Of a stretch of DNA of 64,000 nucleotides, positions 1-32,700 are shown piece after piece. How positions within the stretch are numbered: position 1 is the first letter of the stretch; each line of letters begins with the position of its first letter. The notes below the pieces were generated by a model. It saw nothing but the letters and a program-made list of their open reading frames with translations, ran no database searches and was not told the DNA's origin. The DNA is from Synchiropus splendidus (Eukaryota > Chordata > Actinopteri > Syngnathiformes > Callionymidae), in contig NC_071347.1 of assembly GCF_027744825.2 (NCBI RefSeq), positions 13,329,501-13,393,500 of the forward strand, in the 5' to 3' direction. The position numbers were made by a program, and so were the translations under genes.

Positions 1-3000
1 ACGCTGGCAACATTTAAAGGGCATTAATCACTAACAATTTTTCAGATCAGAATTCTCAGTTGCTATATGCTCTGGTTTTTTCAAACTTACTCACATGAAT
101 GAGACATTCAGTGGATTCAATTGTGCAGATGGAGTTTTCTAGTTTTCCTACTCCTCTGTGGGTTTGATGACTTTTGAATTTTTCACACAGGGACTGAAGC
201 CCATAACTCATGACGGAGCAACAGCACGACATGTTAGGTCTGCAGCAGTAAACAACAATGACACGAAAATGTGTTTGGATCCTGTGACTCAAGGCTTCGA
301 GGACAGCAACGACTGAATGGTGAAAAAACAGCAACAACAAGTCTCAACAAAGTCTCCCTAAAGAGCAAGAAAACAAAGCGTAACCCACAGTTTCTGCAAG
401 CTGCTGTTGTGTAGCTGCTGGAACCGAGCCCAGCCCGATACATAATTCAACACATGCCACTGTATGTTTGCCAACAAATGTAAGAAAAGCACTCATCTGG
501 AACAAACACAAAGATCATACAGAAAGACAAATAAATCTTCTAATATATTTCTGCACTTGGATAAAAAGCAATTTTTATAGCTGAAATTTAGCTCCTGCCT
601 TATGATAAAAGCTCATGGTTCTGAAGTTTTTTTCTCATTATTTTTTTTTTTAACCAAACCAAAACCATTTTATTATTCAGGTATGTGAGGAGGTTGGTTT
701 ATACAAACCCATGAGATTAAGTTTTCCTCTACAATATTTGAATTTAATACACCCACTACGTCAATTTTGTGACATACATCCAGGAGTCATACATTAAAAA
801 ATCCCACAAAAAACACCCACAAAACAGCAAAACCTGGCTTTTAACGAGAACATTCTGCCATCACATTTTAGAACTTTTTTTTTTTTTTTAAACAGAACTG
901 TTGACATATGTCAGAGAGTCCACTCCAGCAGGTGGTACCATTCATGTGTTCCAGTTTAAAGACTCTGAACCCGAGAGTCATGCGAGACATCCGCACTGCT
1001 CAACCTTTACACGACATATATCAAGATTCACATATTCATCAACTTTAATGAGCGAGAAATATCAGCGAGCCTGAGCAACGTGCCGTATTTAGACCAAATG
1101 AGTGTGAGGACGCTGCTGTGGGGAGCAGCTGAGTGGCGTTATTGGACGCAATACGGGCTGTTTGGGTCAGTACACACGTCATTCACCAAGAGGAGGTGCT
1201 GGCCCTCCATGACCTGTAACACTATCCACTCCCAGAGCAGCACTTCAAATGCCTGGTCATGTCACGGGACCATTTTAGTCGCTGGCAACCGTGCATTGAG
1301 GAATGCGGTCGTACAGTACTCGGTCTACACATAGTAAACTGGTCAACTGTTTCATATTCATATAATTCCATACTAGTATTAATATAAATAAATATGACTT
1401 AGTCAAGAGTTTTACTGAAGTTGGTCTGTCTGCAGCAAGTGACATCAAACAGGAAAAGAAAAAGATCATCATCATTTTTTCACAAGTCGTACAGTCATTG
1501 ACTTCAACACAAGAAGTAAGGTGAGACAACTGGAAAGAACAGTCCAACCAGGCGAAGTTGCAGCATTTTCTTTCGCATTTTATAGATAAATGAGAATGGA
1601 AATGAGTGCAAAAGCACTGGATGACCCCTGGAGGGATGGATGTCGACAAGGTTGGAAAGCTCTGCTTAAAAATACAGAGCTACTATCTAGGGCACCGCTG
1701 CCAGATACAACACCTCCTGCACGCTAAGCTGCTCAGAATGAAACACAGCACAATAAAAACAACGGCACCCGGACACTATAAACCCACAGCCAACGACAAA
1801 GTGGCAACTATTTGGCAAGTGAGAGAGTGTAACAAAATATCAGAGCAATTCTCTGTGTTGACAAAGTGAAGCTGACAACAGATGTGACATGCGGGGAAGT
1901 ATTTGAAACGATTCTCCACAGCTATTCGGAAACACTTAAATCCCAAATATAGTAGAGAGATCTGATGTAAGTATTTGTTCAGTAAAACACACAAAATATA
2001 AAAAATATTTGTTACATCAACACAAAACAATTGAAATAACCTACAAAAGTGAGTGAATACCACTAAGTTAGAAAGTAGTCCATGTCCTCTGGGGGGTTAA
2101 GCAGACACCTGTCTGTCTGGTGATGGACAGACAGACAACCAAATGGAATGATATTAGTTTCTCACTTCTCTGGTGCCTCAGCCAGAACTGACTGGCCTGG
2201 TAAGAGAAGTGAAAGTCCAGTAAGAATGTGTGATGACTGTGTGACTGTGGGTGTGAGATGATCCAGAAATGTCAGCAAGAAGAGGATACTAGTACACTAG
2301 TATCTAGTATTTAACATCACACTGGTCTCAATTCTCAGCTCAGTAAAATTAAACATTTATCATGACTTTCTCCATCGATTTTCAGTCGCAGGTGCATAAA
2401 TCAGAGACTCCACTCAAATATGTAAAAATGAAGCTATAAATATCTGCTGTGTGTATCTGTAAAATCCCAACCTTTTACTGCTCCACCGTGGTGAATGGGC
2501 TTTTCTCTGGCAGGATTTAATAGCAATCACATTACCACACGAGGGACGCAGAATTTATCTTCAGGCCAAAGCTCATAAATAAAAGCAACCATCCACCATC
2601 AATGGCTGAGAAATGACTGGTAGCTTTTAAGTCAAATGGCTGACAGTGGCGAAGCAAGTGCACCATGATATTGACCCGAGCAACCGTATTCCCTGGAAAG
2701 CAATTCACATCATATTAATCTTTGACCTCAGGGCTGAACGCCATTTGTTGGAGTGTATATATTAACATCAGGTCTCACCTCTGGGCGCATGTTTGAATTA
2801 GATTGCTTTCAAATTGAACAGATATGGTTGATCCACTGTGAGCCAGTGAGGAATTATGGCGCTGCTATAAACTGCTCAGATGAATAAGCAGTGTTTTGGT
2901 GGAGTTAAACCAGAAACTAAGAGCATCTCCATGGCAAAACAAAATCAGCAAATATGTATGCATCACTGGATAAAGGTTTGGATCCATAGGTTGTTTATAA

Positions 3001-3525
3001 CTGTTAACTTGGCACAACCCAAATGAAGAGAGGCTTCAGTAAGATTTCAACCTGCAGGAAGCAATATGAGTCTGTGGCTTAGTTTAGCCTTTTATTACAC
3101 AGTGGTTTGAAAGATAAAAAAAAACAAAACCATCAGACTGTTCTAAATGAAGTGTTGAGAAGAAAATGGTTAGCTGCCACATGCCGGTGCCACACCATTA
3201 ATATCAATGATAAAATAAAAGGGTTTCACTTTAGATTAAAAGCCATATATTACAGTAAATAAATCTCTTATTCATATTTGCATTAGAAACCTATTAGCCT
3301 TGATAAAGTACTGACTTCCTGTAAAGTCTGACTATGTTTTGCCCTGGAATGGTCACTGAACGTTGAGTCTAAACAACATCATAATTACTGGTTATTAACA
3401 GTAAATAAGCGATGAATCCTCTTAATAATAGTTAAATACATGTTCCCCAGACCAATAAAACATAGGAAAGATTGGATGAAATTCGACTCAAATGTATATA
3501 TTGTGAGAGAATTTTTTTGACCGAC
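1..3525. other. abcc8 intron 16 (part); no exon seen
   Basis: No segment on the minus strand resembles the NBD1 continuation expected after exon 16 (SUR1 signature and Walker B region). The stretch is AT-rich with short A or T runs near 640 and 870. An AATAAA on the minus strand lies near 670. A 43-base segment at about 3369-3411 recurs near 31870 (see the repeat entry). The open frames at 1080-1334 and 1606-1869 show no recognisable domain. Most likely intron sequence continuing past the left edge. Confidence 0.6.
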
Positions 3526-23301
<19,776 letters not shown>

Positions 23302-24574
23302 GGTGGAACCGGGACTCTGCAGGGAACCGGACAGATGAAGGAGAGGAAGCGGAGGAGAGGGAAGAAGGAGGGACCACAGGGAGAGACAGACAGACAAGAA
23401 AAAAATGTATGAAACGTCTCTCAGAGCATGGTGAGTTCTCCAATGGCTGCCTCAGTAGATTCCGGTCATAATGTTTGTCCCTCTTTCAATCCAAAATTAC
23501 ATCCAAAGAGGTCACGATAAAGTGGTGGGTCAGAAGCAGAAACGGTCTGGTGCATCCACAGCAGCTCCCTCTTGTCTAAGCAGCTTTCCTGGCCATGTTT
23601 CTGAGACAGATCTGCATCCCGTCGGTCTGGAGAGTGCAAACATCCTCTAAAACTGAGGATTCACTTGTGCTCAGTCCTGCACCGCTCCTCCGGAATGCCT
23701 TCGCTCACAACGTCTCACATCGCTGAAACACACACACACAGCGGCTAAGACCGCGGCATTCTGCAGTGCACCTGCTATTCCTGTCTCTGTGCAAAGCAGA
23801 GCTCGACCTTGGATGGTGAGAGCAGAGTGTGTGTGTGGAGCTGGAGGACTGAGGAACTAAGGTAGGAGGGTGACAAAGAGAGCGAGAGAGAGAGAGCGGG
23901 ACCGATGAACAAAAGAGAGGGAGGATAGCAGGGGAATACAGGCGATGAATGAGTGATGCATACGTCACAGAGGAACGTGTGAAGCATGAGCAAGTGCAGT
24001 AATCTAAATCAAAACAGCCCATTTCCAGCACTTACAGCACGGTTCCTTGTGTATAATCGTGCATTATTCATTTGTCTACATTCAGACCGAGGTTAAGTAT
24101 TGGACTGCAAGTAGAAAATATACAACGTGAATGCCAGTGTGTGTGTCTTGTCACAGGGAACGCCACTGAAGCCAAATAGTGAATGACTTGTTTAGAGGAT
24201 TCAGAGCCACATGAACTGGATTTAGATAATCCAGGCATCAACAGGATCACATTTTGATAGTGCATAATGTGATTTATAGAGAACACATTGCATGCTGGGA
24301 AAAATACCAGGCTCAAATGTTTATGTCCAGGGGTAATATCAAATGATACTGACAGTGATTGAGCTGAATCTGCATCGTGGTAAAGCGTGTACATGACTAA
24401 GTATGGCGCAGCGCTAAATTCTGATAAAGGCGGTCACAACACAAATGAAATTCACAGTTATAAATCTTAAATTTCACAAGATTCCACATGTGCTCGCTTC
24501 TATTTCCACCTTTCTGGTGAGTAATGGTGGTTTGCCCATGATGACAAGATGGTAACTAGAGGGAAAAAAACACA

Positions 24575-24676
<102 letters not shown>

Positions 24677-25479
24677 AAGGTTTTTGTGTCTGCTGGTTCA
24701 CAATCCTTGTTCATATCCCTTCTGCTCCAAAATGTGAAAATTGTACATAGTTTTAAGTGAATCTTGAATAATAATATTGGCTTTGCACATATTCATGACC
24801 ATTGATTCTCTTTTTGCAGAGCATCTAATTTAAAAAATACAATTATAAATACGTAGCTGTAAGTGAGTAGTTGCTAACGGCTAGCTCCAGACAATTTTCG
24901 TGTTTTGTTCTTCGTTTCAACAAACATTGTTGCTCTATTCAGTTTTATTCAATAGAATTAAGGCAACAATTTAGTGACTAAATGGCTAAATGCAAACAAA
25001 AACGAAAACAAAAAATTCACATACCAACACAATACGGCGCCATCTTGCAGATTAAAGGGGCGGAGCTTACTGCACCTCAGTCTCGGAAAATTAATATTTC
25101 TTTAATTCTCCAGTATTTAGAAGGGAAAATCAAATTCAAACGTCAGAATAATGTGACACAGAGAAACAATACAGTCAGTTATCAGTGCCATGATTCACAC
25201 TGAGCCATCTACTCCTCTGCTCCAGTCAATAAAGACGAGAGCCCTCATTCAAAAAGCTTGATGTTTTATTCCCTTTTTGGAGACCACTTCACTTCTCATC
25301 TCTGTTTTTCTTTAAGGTTGTTCACTGCCATATCGCACTAAAACTATTCATCCAAAGATAAAAACTCAGTTTTAGAGCACTTTACATTCTAAACATTTAC
25401 ACTGCAAACTGATCATCCTGGTTATTTTTACTAGTTTTGGTGACTCACAAAAAGGGGTTTCCACAGCAGAATGCGTGAA

Positions 25480-26200
25480 CAGCTCTTGCTGTTTGTGGGT
25501 TATTTATTTATTTATTACTTCTAATATTGTTTATTTTATTGTTTATGTACACTGCCTGGCCAAAAAAAAAAGTCGCCACCTGGATTTAACTAAGCAAATA
25601 GGTCTGGGGTTGCTGCAGTTGGTCAGGTCTAGGTTCAGCAACATCATGTGCTCAAAGAATGAGGTCAGCTGACTACCTGAATATACTGAATGGCCAGGTG
25701 ATTCCATCAATGGATTTTTTTTTCCCCCGATGGCATATTCCAAGGTGACAATGTCAATGAAATTGTGAAAGACTGGCTCAGGGAGCATGAGACATCATTT
25801 TCACATGGATTGGCCACCACAGAGTCCAGACCTGAACCCCATTGAGAATCTTTGGGATGTGCTGGAGAAAGCTTTGAGCAGCGCTCAGACTCTACCATCA
25901 CCAAGGCAAGATCTTGGTTAAAAATGAATGCAACACTGGATGGAAATAAATCTTGTGACACTGCAGAAGCTTATCGACACAATGCCATGGCGAATGCGTG
26001 CTGTAAAGCTAAAGGCGGTCCAGCGAAATATTAAGAGTGTATGACCCTTTTTTTTTGTGACGACTTTTTTTTTTGGCCTGGCAGTGTATTATTGTTATTG
26101 TCACGTTTTGTTCATTATTGCAGGTTATTTCAAAGCACTTTCCCAGTTGGTGGGATCATCACCGACCTACTGTATGGAGCACCTTCTCGCAGGTGACACT
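25480..26200 (+). mobile_element. L2-like LINE 3' tail remnant interrupted by a Tc1-like element
   Basis: Sequence at about 26136-26170 (gcactttcccagttggtggg and following) closely matches the 3' tail of the LINE fragment at 46925-46960 (gcactttcctagttggtggg). The left flank of the Tc1-like element (about 25498-25547) is a T-rich tttattta stretch like the one preceding that motif in the other copy. The simplest reading is a Tc1 insertion into an older LINE tail. The left boundary is uncertain. Confidence 0.45.
25550..26096 (+). mobile_element. Tc1-like transposon remnant, internally deleted
   Basis: Bounded by TA at both ends (25548-25549 and 26097-26098), with about 28-bp inverted repeats: left CACTGCCTGGCCAAAAAAAA, right end read inward CACTGCCAGGCCAAAAAAAA. 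The interior keeps the 3' part of a transposase frame with [20 protein letters not shown], the catalytic-domain tail typical of Tc1 elements, followed by QKLIDTMPWRMRAVKLKAV. The 5' half (DNA-binding domains and first catalytic Asp) is missing and the frame is broken, so it cannot encode an active enzyme. Confidence 0.85.
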
Positions 26201-26879
26201 TCACCTGCTCATTCACTCCGCTGACCTCATTGGTTCCTCGTCTTCATCCTTCTTCTCCAGGTGAGTCACGGGTAACAAGACAATACGCAGCCAATGAGCT
26301 GAATTACATGGCTGTTTCATGTTAGACCCACATGTCAGAGCACATTTCCCTGCCGACCCTTCACTGACACACACTGATGAAGTGGCCTATATCAGAGATG
26401 AGCCCCATCCATCGACTGATTGCTGAAGAGGGTCACGATGGAGAAAGAGGGCAAATGCTATTTGGTGTCGAACGGAAAAGGAAGACATGGCAAGTATATG
26501 GGAGAAGTGTAAACATCCAGACACTGTGTACAGCCACCTAATGGTCCTGGTTCAGTCTGAACATACACTGCAATATTTACGTTTACAATGAGGTGAAAAC
26601 GTGGTCGAATATCGAGTGATATCATTGTGAATTTAAAGGAAAGAATAGCTCGTTTAGCTCTGGCCTTTGTTGTTAAACACAAATCCATCAACAAGTCAGA
26701 ATCTTTATTACAATGCAGTGATGTATAGTGCCATTACAGCGCACACGGGCAGCGCTGGTCCGTGTTCCTGAGTCTCTTGCAGTGAAATATGACGCCCGCA
26801 AGGCTTCTCCCTTAACACCCGAGGATCATTTGTTAATGCATATTCTCCGCTGAGAAACTCACCGGTTTATATCGTGAGA

Positions 26880-27060
26880 TCATCATGACGTGTCACGTCC
26901 GTCGCTTGGACTTAACCGGACCCCGAATCCGCGACTCTCATCTGCTCCTCCTCTTGATCCAGGTGGCGCCAGGAGCAGCGGCGCTGTCCGCGGTGCTGAA
27001 CCCGGGTCCGAGGGGAGACAAGGGGGCCGAACTTACGCACAAGTCCACCCACGTCTATCC
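26880..27060. other. GC-rich block upstream of abcc8, function unknown
   Basis: A locally GC- and CpG-rich stretch (for example gcggcgctgtccgcggtg) in AT-rich surroundings, about 3.6 kb upstream of the abcc8 start codon. It might be a distal promoter with a non-coding first exon of abcc8, or an unrelated CpG island. Open frames exist on both strands but show no recognisable domain. Confidence 0.3.
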
Positions 27061-29346
27061 CCATATAGTGATCACGGAAAAGAAAAGAAAAAAAACGGGG
27101 AGTGGAGGGGTCAGTAAACACTCCACAGCGGTCGATTCCACGCTCAAACTCGCGGCACAAGTCACGTATACAACCCAGCGCACGCTGTGGTTATGTAACA
27201 GCGTGGAGTAGGAGACGTTACATGATGGGCTGCTCCACTTTCTGCCCACGACTCCCACTTCTACCCCGCTGTCCTCAAAATGGAGATTAACTGTGATGAA
27301 AATAAGCCGAAACTGAGGCTGAAGTGGTAGTTTTTTTGTGTCCTTTTTACCAAGGAGCGCTGTTGCCCCCTATGGGAGGAATCCTTATCAGATGCCACAA
27401 CAAATGTCACTTCAGTTGTTCTAAATGAATAGTTCAAAGTCGTGGGAAATACAGGATGATAGAAAAAGGAAAAGGACAGTGTCAGAGGAAGTTGTTTGTC
27501 TCTCATAGTGCGTACTGAAATATACAAGTCGACATTTTTTCTACATTTTTTTCCACAAAAGCAACACAGATCTTTCAGTCTCATAACATACTGCATCAGT
27601 TGAAGCTATAGTCATGAGCTAAACAAATAAGCTAAGATCTTAAATTGAATCACATCCTGATTCAAGCAGTGAGGGAAAGCTAGAACTCTAGGCTGTGCCT
27701 TCCCTCCGTACTGTAATGTCCCAAAAAAAAATAGTTTACTCTTTATGGAATACAAAACACGATGCTGTGTATTGTTTGTAACAATTGTAGGACACCGTAA
27801 TGGAGGATGCGAAGATGGAGGATGGCAGGTTTCAGTTGTCAAATTATTGAGGGATTTTTTGGAGGAATTTTCCTCAGAAATGATGAAGTGATGCATAGAT
27901 GCTTTTACATTTGAACAGGAAAGGTTATCCTGATGTGAGGATAAAGACAGATCGTGACAGACGATCCTATCATGCAGACGGAAATAAACACCACAAAGGG
28001 CAGATCACAAAGGACCTTTAATAGGCTTCAGATTAGATGGACCAAATGGATTGGCAGTTGCACAGAGTCGCCACTTCCGTTTAATGACACGACGATGTTT
28101 CGCCCGACCAATATTGACAGTTTCAGACTGATTGGAATCACTTCACTCCCGAGGGACGGTCCGATGCAAACGATGAGGAGTAAAGGCTCCGCCTCCATCA
28201 ATGTAGCAGCTTGAAGACTAGAAGAAAGTTCTGTGGAGAAAATGGAACAGAATGTCACGTCTCTAAAAGTAGAAGAAACAGAAGCACAACACAACTGATA
28301 GCTCTGAAAGCATTTGACATCTGAGGCTATTCCGGCTCCTACTTCTATACTGATACAGTCACGTTACTTATTTGGCCGCAGAGGAATCAAGCTGTAGTTT
28401 CTCACTGCTTCCCAGTTCCACGTGCTGATTTAAGAGGTGAGAAAAATCAATAACCTGAGTGATTCACCTAGAAGAGGTTTTCAACAGACAGGATGCTGGC
28501 CAGTGCTCAGTTTATCGATCAGCTTGTGTCGGCCATTGTTAACTACTGAACAGCACTGATGTATAGCAAGGCCAAACAAGGACATCCTTCTGTTGAAAAT
28601 GCATTCACATTTCTCTTGAATTATTACTCTCAACTGTGCCCTCTCGCGACACATTTAAAAGACAAAACAGCTGGAAGTGAGATCAGCACACATCAAACCA
28701 GACGAAAGCCGGAGAGCTCGTGGAGTGGACTGTGAGAGAAGCACACGGTGTCACCAAGTGAAGTCAGAACATGTCACAGTCCCATGGAGCAACATCAATC
28801 AGAACAACTGGTGTGGGCCGGCAGAAGTCAAGTGTCTCTTTCATGAGCGTCCGTGACCTGATGACGCTGGAAAATACCGCAGAGGCTGCACATGTGAGTT
28901 TATATTTGACTTACTGGACTGTTTTGTGGAAGACATACAGTAACATGGGCCACACGTCATGTGAGCTGTCAACACCGTGATGTTTGTTGGTGAAACACTG
29001 AGGATTTTTGCTTGGAAAAAGACGCAGGAATTGGTGGATGACCATTTGCTGAGAGCTTTTTCACATGAATCCGATTATATGCTGCTCCTTCAAGTTCTTT
29101 CTGATTGACAGTGAGTGTCACACGTGGTTGAAAAGTGAGGCCACACAAACACGTGTCACACCAAATCTTCCCTCCGACAGGCAGGAAAGAAGAGGGAGGC
29201 AGTGAAGCCCACTCAATTACCAGGTGGCAGGTGAGTTAAGGACGAAGGAGGTAGCCATGTCTGTACAGAGACGCGCTGCCTTCAAACGCCGGCCTGTTGA
29301 CAGTGGGACTGACTGATGCTGACTTTGGGCTGCAGCGCACACAGAT

Positions 29347-29372
29347 ATACACACACACACACACACACACAC
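29347..29372. repeat. (CA)n microsatellite
   Basis: An uninterrupted AC/CA run of about 26 bases downstream of the ush1c stop codon. Confidence 0.9.
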
Positions 29373-29763
29373 GGGCAAGTCACCATCCAGGACTGTTTTC
29401 TTTGCCACTTTTTGAAGTCAGAACAATATGATCATCGTGTAAATTATGCATTTACTCAGTATAGAACTTTTTAGTATAATAGCAACACTTGAAAAGCAGA
29501 GATAAAAGCTGCTTTATCCCACATAAATCATCCAAACACTCAGTCAATGTCAAGTTTAAGTCAAACTTGAGGCACTGATTTGATATTTACAGCAGATACA
29601 AAGGGTGTATCTGACTTAACAGTTTCACACAACATAATAAATGTCACTTTAGAGTTTTCCTCATGGCTCATTTGCCAAAGTTTCAAATATTTAAGCAGCA
29701 AAAATGCATTTGTGTTGTTAATTTAGATGACTTCAACTTGCAGTTATAACAAGAAACAAATGC

Positions 29764-32700
29764 TTACACTTCGTCTTCATATGCTTTTGGCGGTGAAACT
29801 GCAATGACAACATCAATCCAGTCCTGTGAAGAGCAGAAGCACAAATGATGTTAACAATGAGCAACACATGTCAAAACAGACACATGCACCATTTGACTCC
29901 CATGAGAGTCATACCCCTCCACTGTTCCAGGCTCTGGCCAAGGAGTTTTGACCTTCAGTCAAGGTGGCATTGATCAAGATCTTTCCATTCACCGCCATCA
30001 GCTCATCTCCAGGTACAACCCCACCTGGACACACACATTCATACGTTTCATATTCACACAAAAATGAGAATTTGCAAACTTCAGCAAAGACAGTAGTGTA
30101 AATTCCAGAATACAAAGTGCACCGGAATATTGGCCACACCCACTAAATTTAAGAAGGAAAATAGATCTTGTCCATCCATAAGCTGCACCAGTCTATAAGC
30201 CGCGGGTGCAGTGGTGCTGTCTATGCCGTAGAAAGCTCAGTGGTGCACCTGGCTTCAAAATGCAAGAGGATCACTTCTCAACTAGTTTTGAAAACGGGGT
30301 CCAGCATTGAGACTTTCATCGATCATGAAACAAACTCGCCAATGTTCTGAGCTTCTTTTATTGACGCTGTTGCATAAGCTGCAGGGTTCAGATTGTGAGA
30401 AAAAAGTAGCAGCTTCAACTCAGGAATTACGGTAAACGTAGTTGACGTACCATGTTTATCTGCTGCTCCACCTTCATACACAGACGAGATGACTAACTTC
30501 CCCAAAGGTGAGTCAGCGCCACCTTCCAGAGCCAGGTCCAGCTGCCCCACCTACAACATAGAACAACACAAGTCAGGCTTAAGGATTCATTCATAAAAAC
30601 AGTAGCCTAAAGGAGGCAGCACCTTTTTAATCCGCAGCAGCCTCACGTCACGTCCTGCTATCTGGTCAGCCGAAAACTGTCATCAAGAAGAGGAAATGAC
30701 AGTAAACACATTAAATACTACGAATACACTACTCTGTATCGGTAAATCAGATTGTGCTGCTACATAAACTATACAGACAAATACATTACCATGGAGTGGG
30801 GGTCAAAATCTTCCACATACTTCTGAAAGCCCTGAAAGCAATAGTTAAAGGAAAAAAAAAAAAAAAAAAAAAGATCAGCAATGAATTGGTGACACAAGGC
30901 AGCAAATGCGAGGATGCTAACCACACGACTTCCTCTGACAACCGCCGGGTGAATGTGAACTAAGTGGACAGGGATATTAATTCAAATGTCACAGACTCTT
31001 TATGATATCAGAGCTGAATTCAATAAGGATGACAGATTACACCAGCACACAAAATCCTGCCTACTGTCCCCCCCAAACATGACAGCTAATTCTATTAAGA
31101 AATGGCTGCACGAATCTGATCAGCTCAGGTCCTGTCGCAGCTGAGATCGTCTGAAAATATTATCAATAACAGGCGTCATATTAAGGTTAAACTGGCAGAG
31201 ATTTCATCTTATTTATCTGGCAAACGTCTGAAAGAACATCCTCCTTTCGCATGCTGCATCAGTGTAACTGAGATCTTCACTAGTAAAAGTAGTTGGAGCA
31301 AAACACAGAGGGCTCAATAAAGGCAGCTCACAAAGAGGGATGCATTGAGATCACGCGGTGAAAGAAGATTGATGAGGCCTCAGTCGACCATGAAGAATAA
31401 AGAGGAGGATCCAGGTTGAAAAGTATAATCAGAGCAGAGGAGTTGATAGGAATGGATTACTTTTCGCTTGTTGTTTGATTTAAAAGACGTGTTGTAGGGC
31501 ACCATCCGTTTCAACATTTCAGGCGGCTGGAAGCACAAAATCACAATTGACATCCAACTCCGATCACCAGCAGATGACTCAACAACATATCCACCTGCTC
31601 TCTAAACCACATGTTCTTTCGAAAACTGCAGGACGCATGATCTTAAAAACACTTAGGGCTTGTCACCAGTGTCACTCACTATCCACTGAAGCACAGGGAG
31701 ACACTGTATTCATCAATGAATACAGATACATATTGTTTGGTTACACTATAGATTATTGATCATATATTACCATAAATAACTGACTTATTTGTATGTTTAT
31801 TAGCATCATATCAGAGAGTAATTGCTCAGCTCATAAAGTACTAATCCGCATCATGTTACACACATACACATCTAAACAACACCATAATTACTGGTTATTA
31901 ACAGTAAATAAGCAATAAGTAAACTGTTTATTAACAGTTTGTTTATGTTGTCAGTTCTAAAGTGCAACCACATTTTTATACCCACAGTACCACTCACCCA
32001 CTTAAAACGAGTGTATCAAATGATAACACATTTTGTTTGGCTGAAACATTATTTTCATCAAATCTAAAATCTAACAAAAAGAAAATTAAAAAGTGTTCTT
32101 TTTCGATGGTAATGAATCCAGCTGTTTGGTGAGGTGAAGCCGTGAGTCATACCAGGCCGTCAGAGCGGTGAGCAGCTCTGTGTGGTTCTGGTCTAGTGGT
32201 TTGGGACTGCGGCAACATGACGGGCTTTGACATGACAGGCGCCGTCTGGCGCCGCTGGTTGGGCGGGCTGGGAGCGAGTTGCTGAGAAAGCCATGGCAGT
32301 TTAACACACTTCAACAGCAGAGAACGATTTAGTCAAAGATGGGCTTGGAACTCACCAAGGGGTTGCTTGAAGAGGAAATTCGACTGGCATGGGAGGTATT
32401 TCTCATTACCTGAGCCGATGAATAAAACACAATGAATCCTGCGGCCTCAGGCGCAAACAGAGCACGACAGGGATATTTTTTCTCCTTTCACGCGGCACAG
32501 CGTAGTCAGAGAATTGAACTATCCATATGAGCCAAATCCTGTTCCAACATTGTGACGTGTGCCCTCACTGGCACCCTCCCACCTCACACCATTCATGAGG
32601 AAGAGTCAAACAAGAGCTCTTTCTATGACACTACTTTCAGTTGAACTGACTTTAGTTTTCACAATACATCGATATATTGGGTATTAGAGTGCAATGTGGA

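Noticed and set aside
1080..1334. 84-codon open frame near the left edge
   Set aside because: No motif, no splice context; not an abcc8 exon in either strand.
23705..24031. Minus-strand 108-codon open frame upstream of abcc8
   Set aside because: Ser/Leu-rich translation of a pyrimidine-rich strand; no homology, and no splice link that puts it in frame with abcc8 exon 1.
26885..27211. Open frames on both strands in the GC-rich block
   Set aside because: Open because of high GC; no recognisable domain. Kept only as a possible CpG-rich regulatory block.
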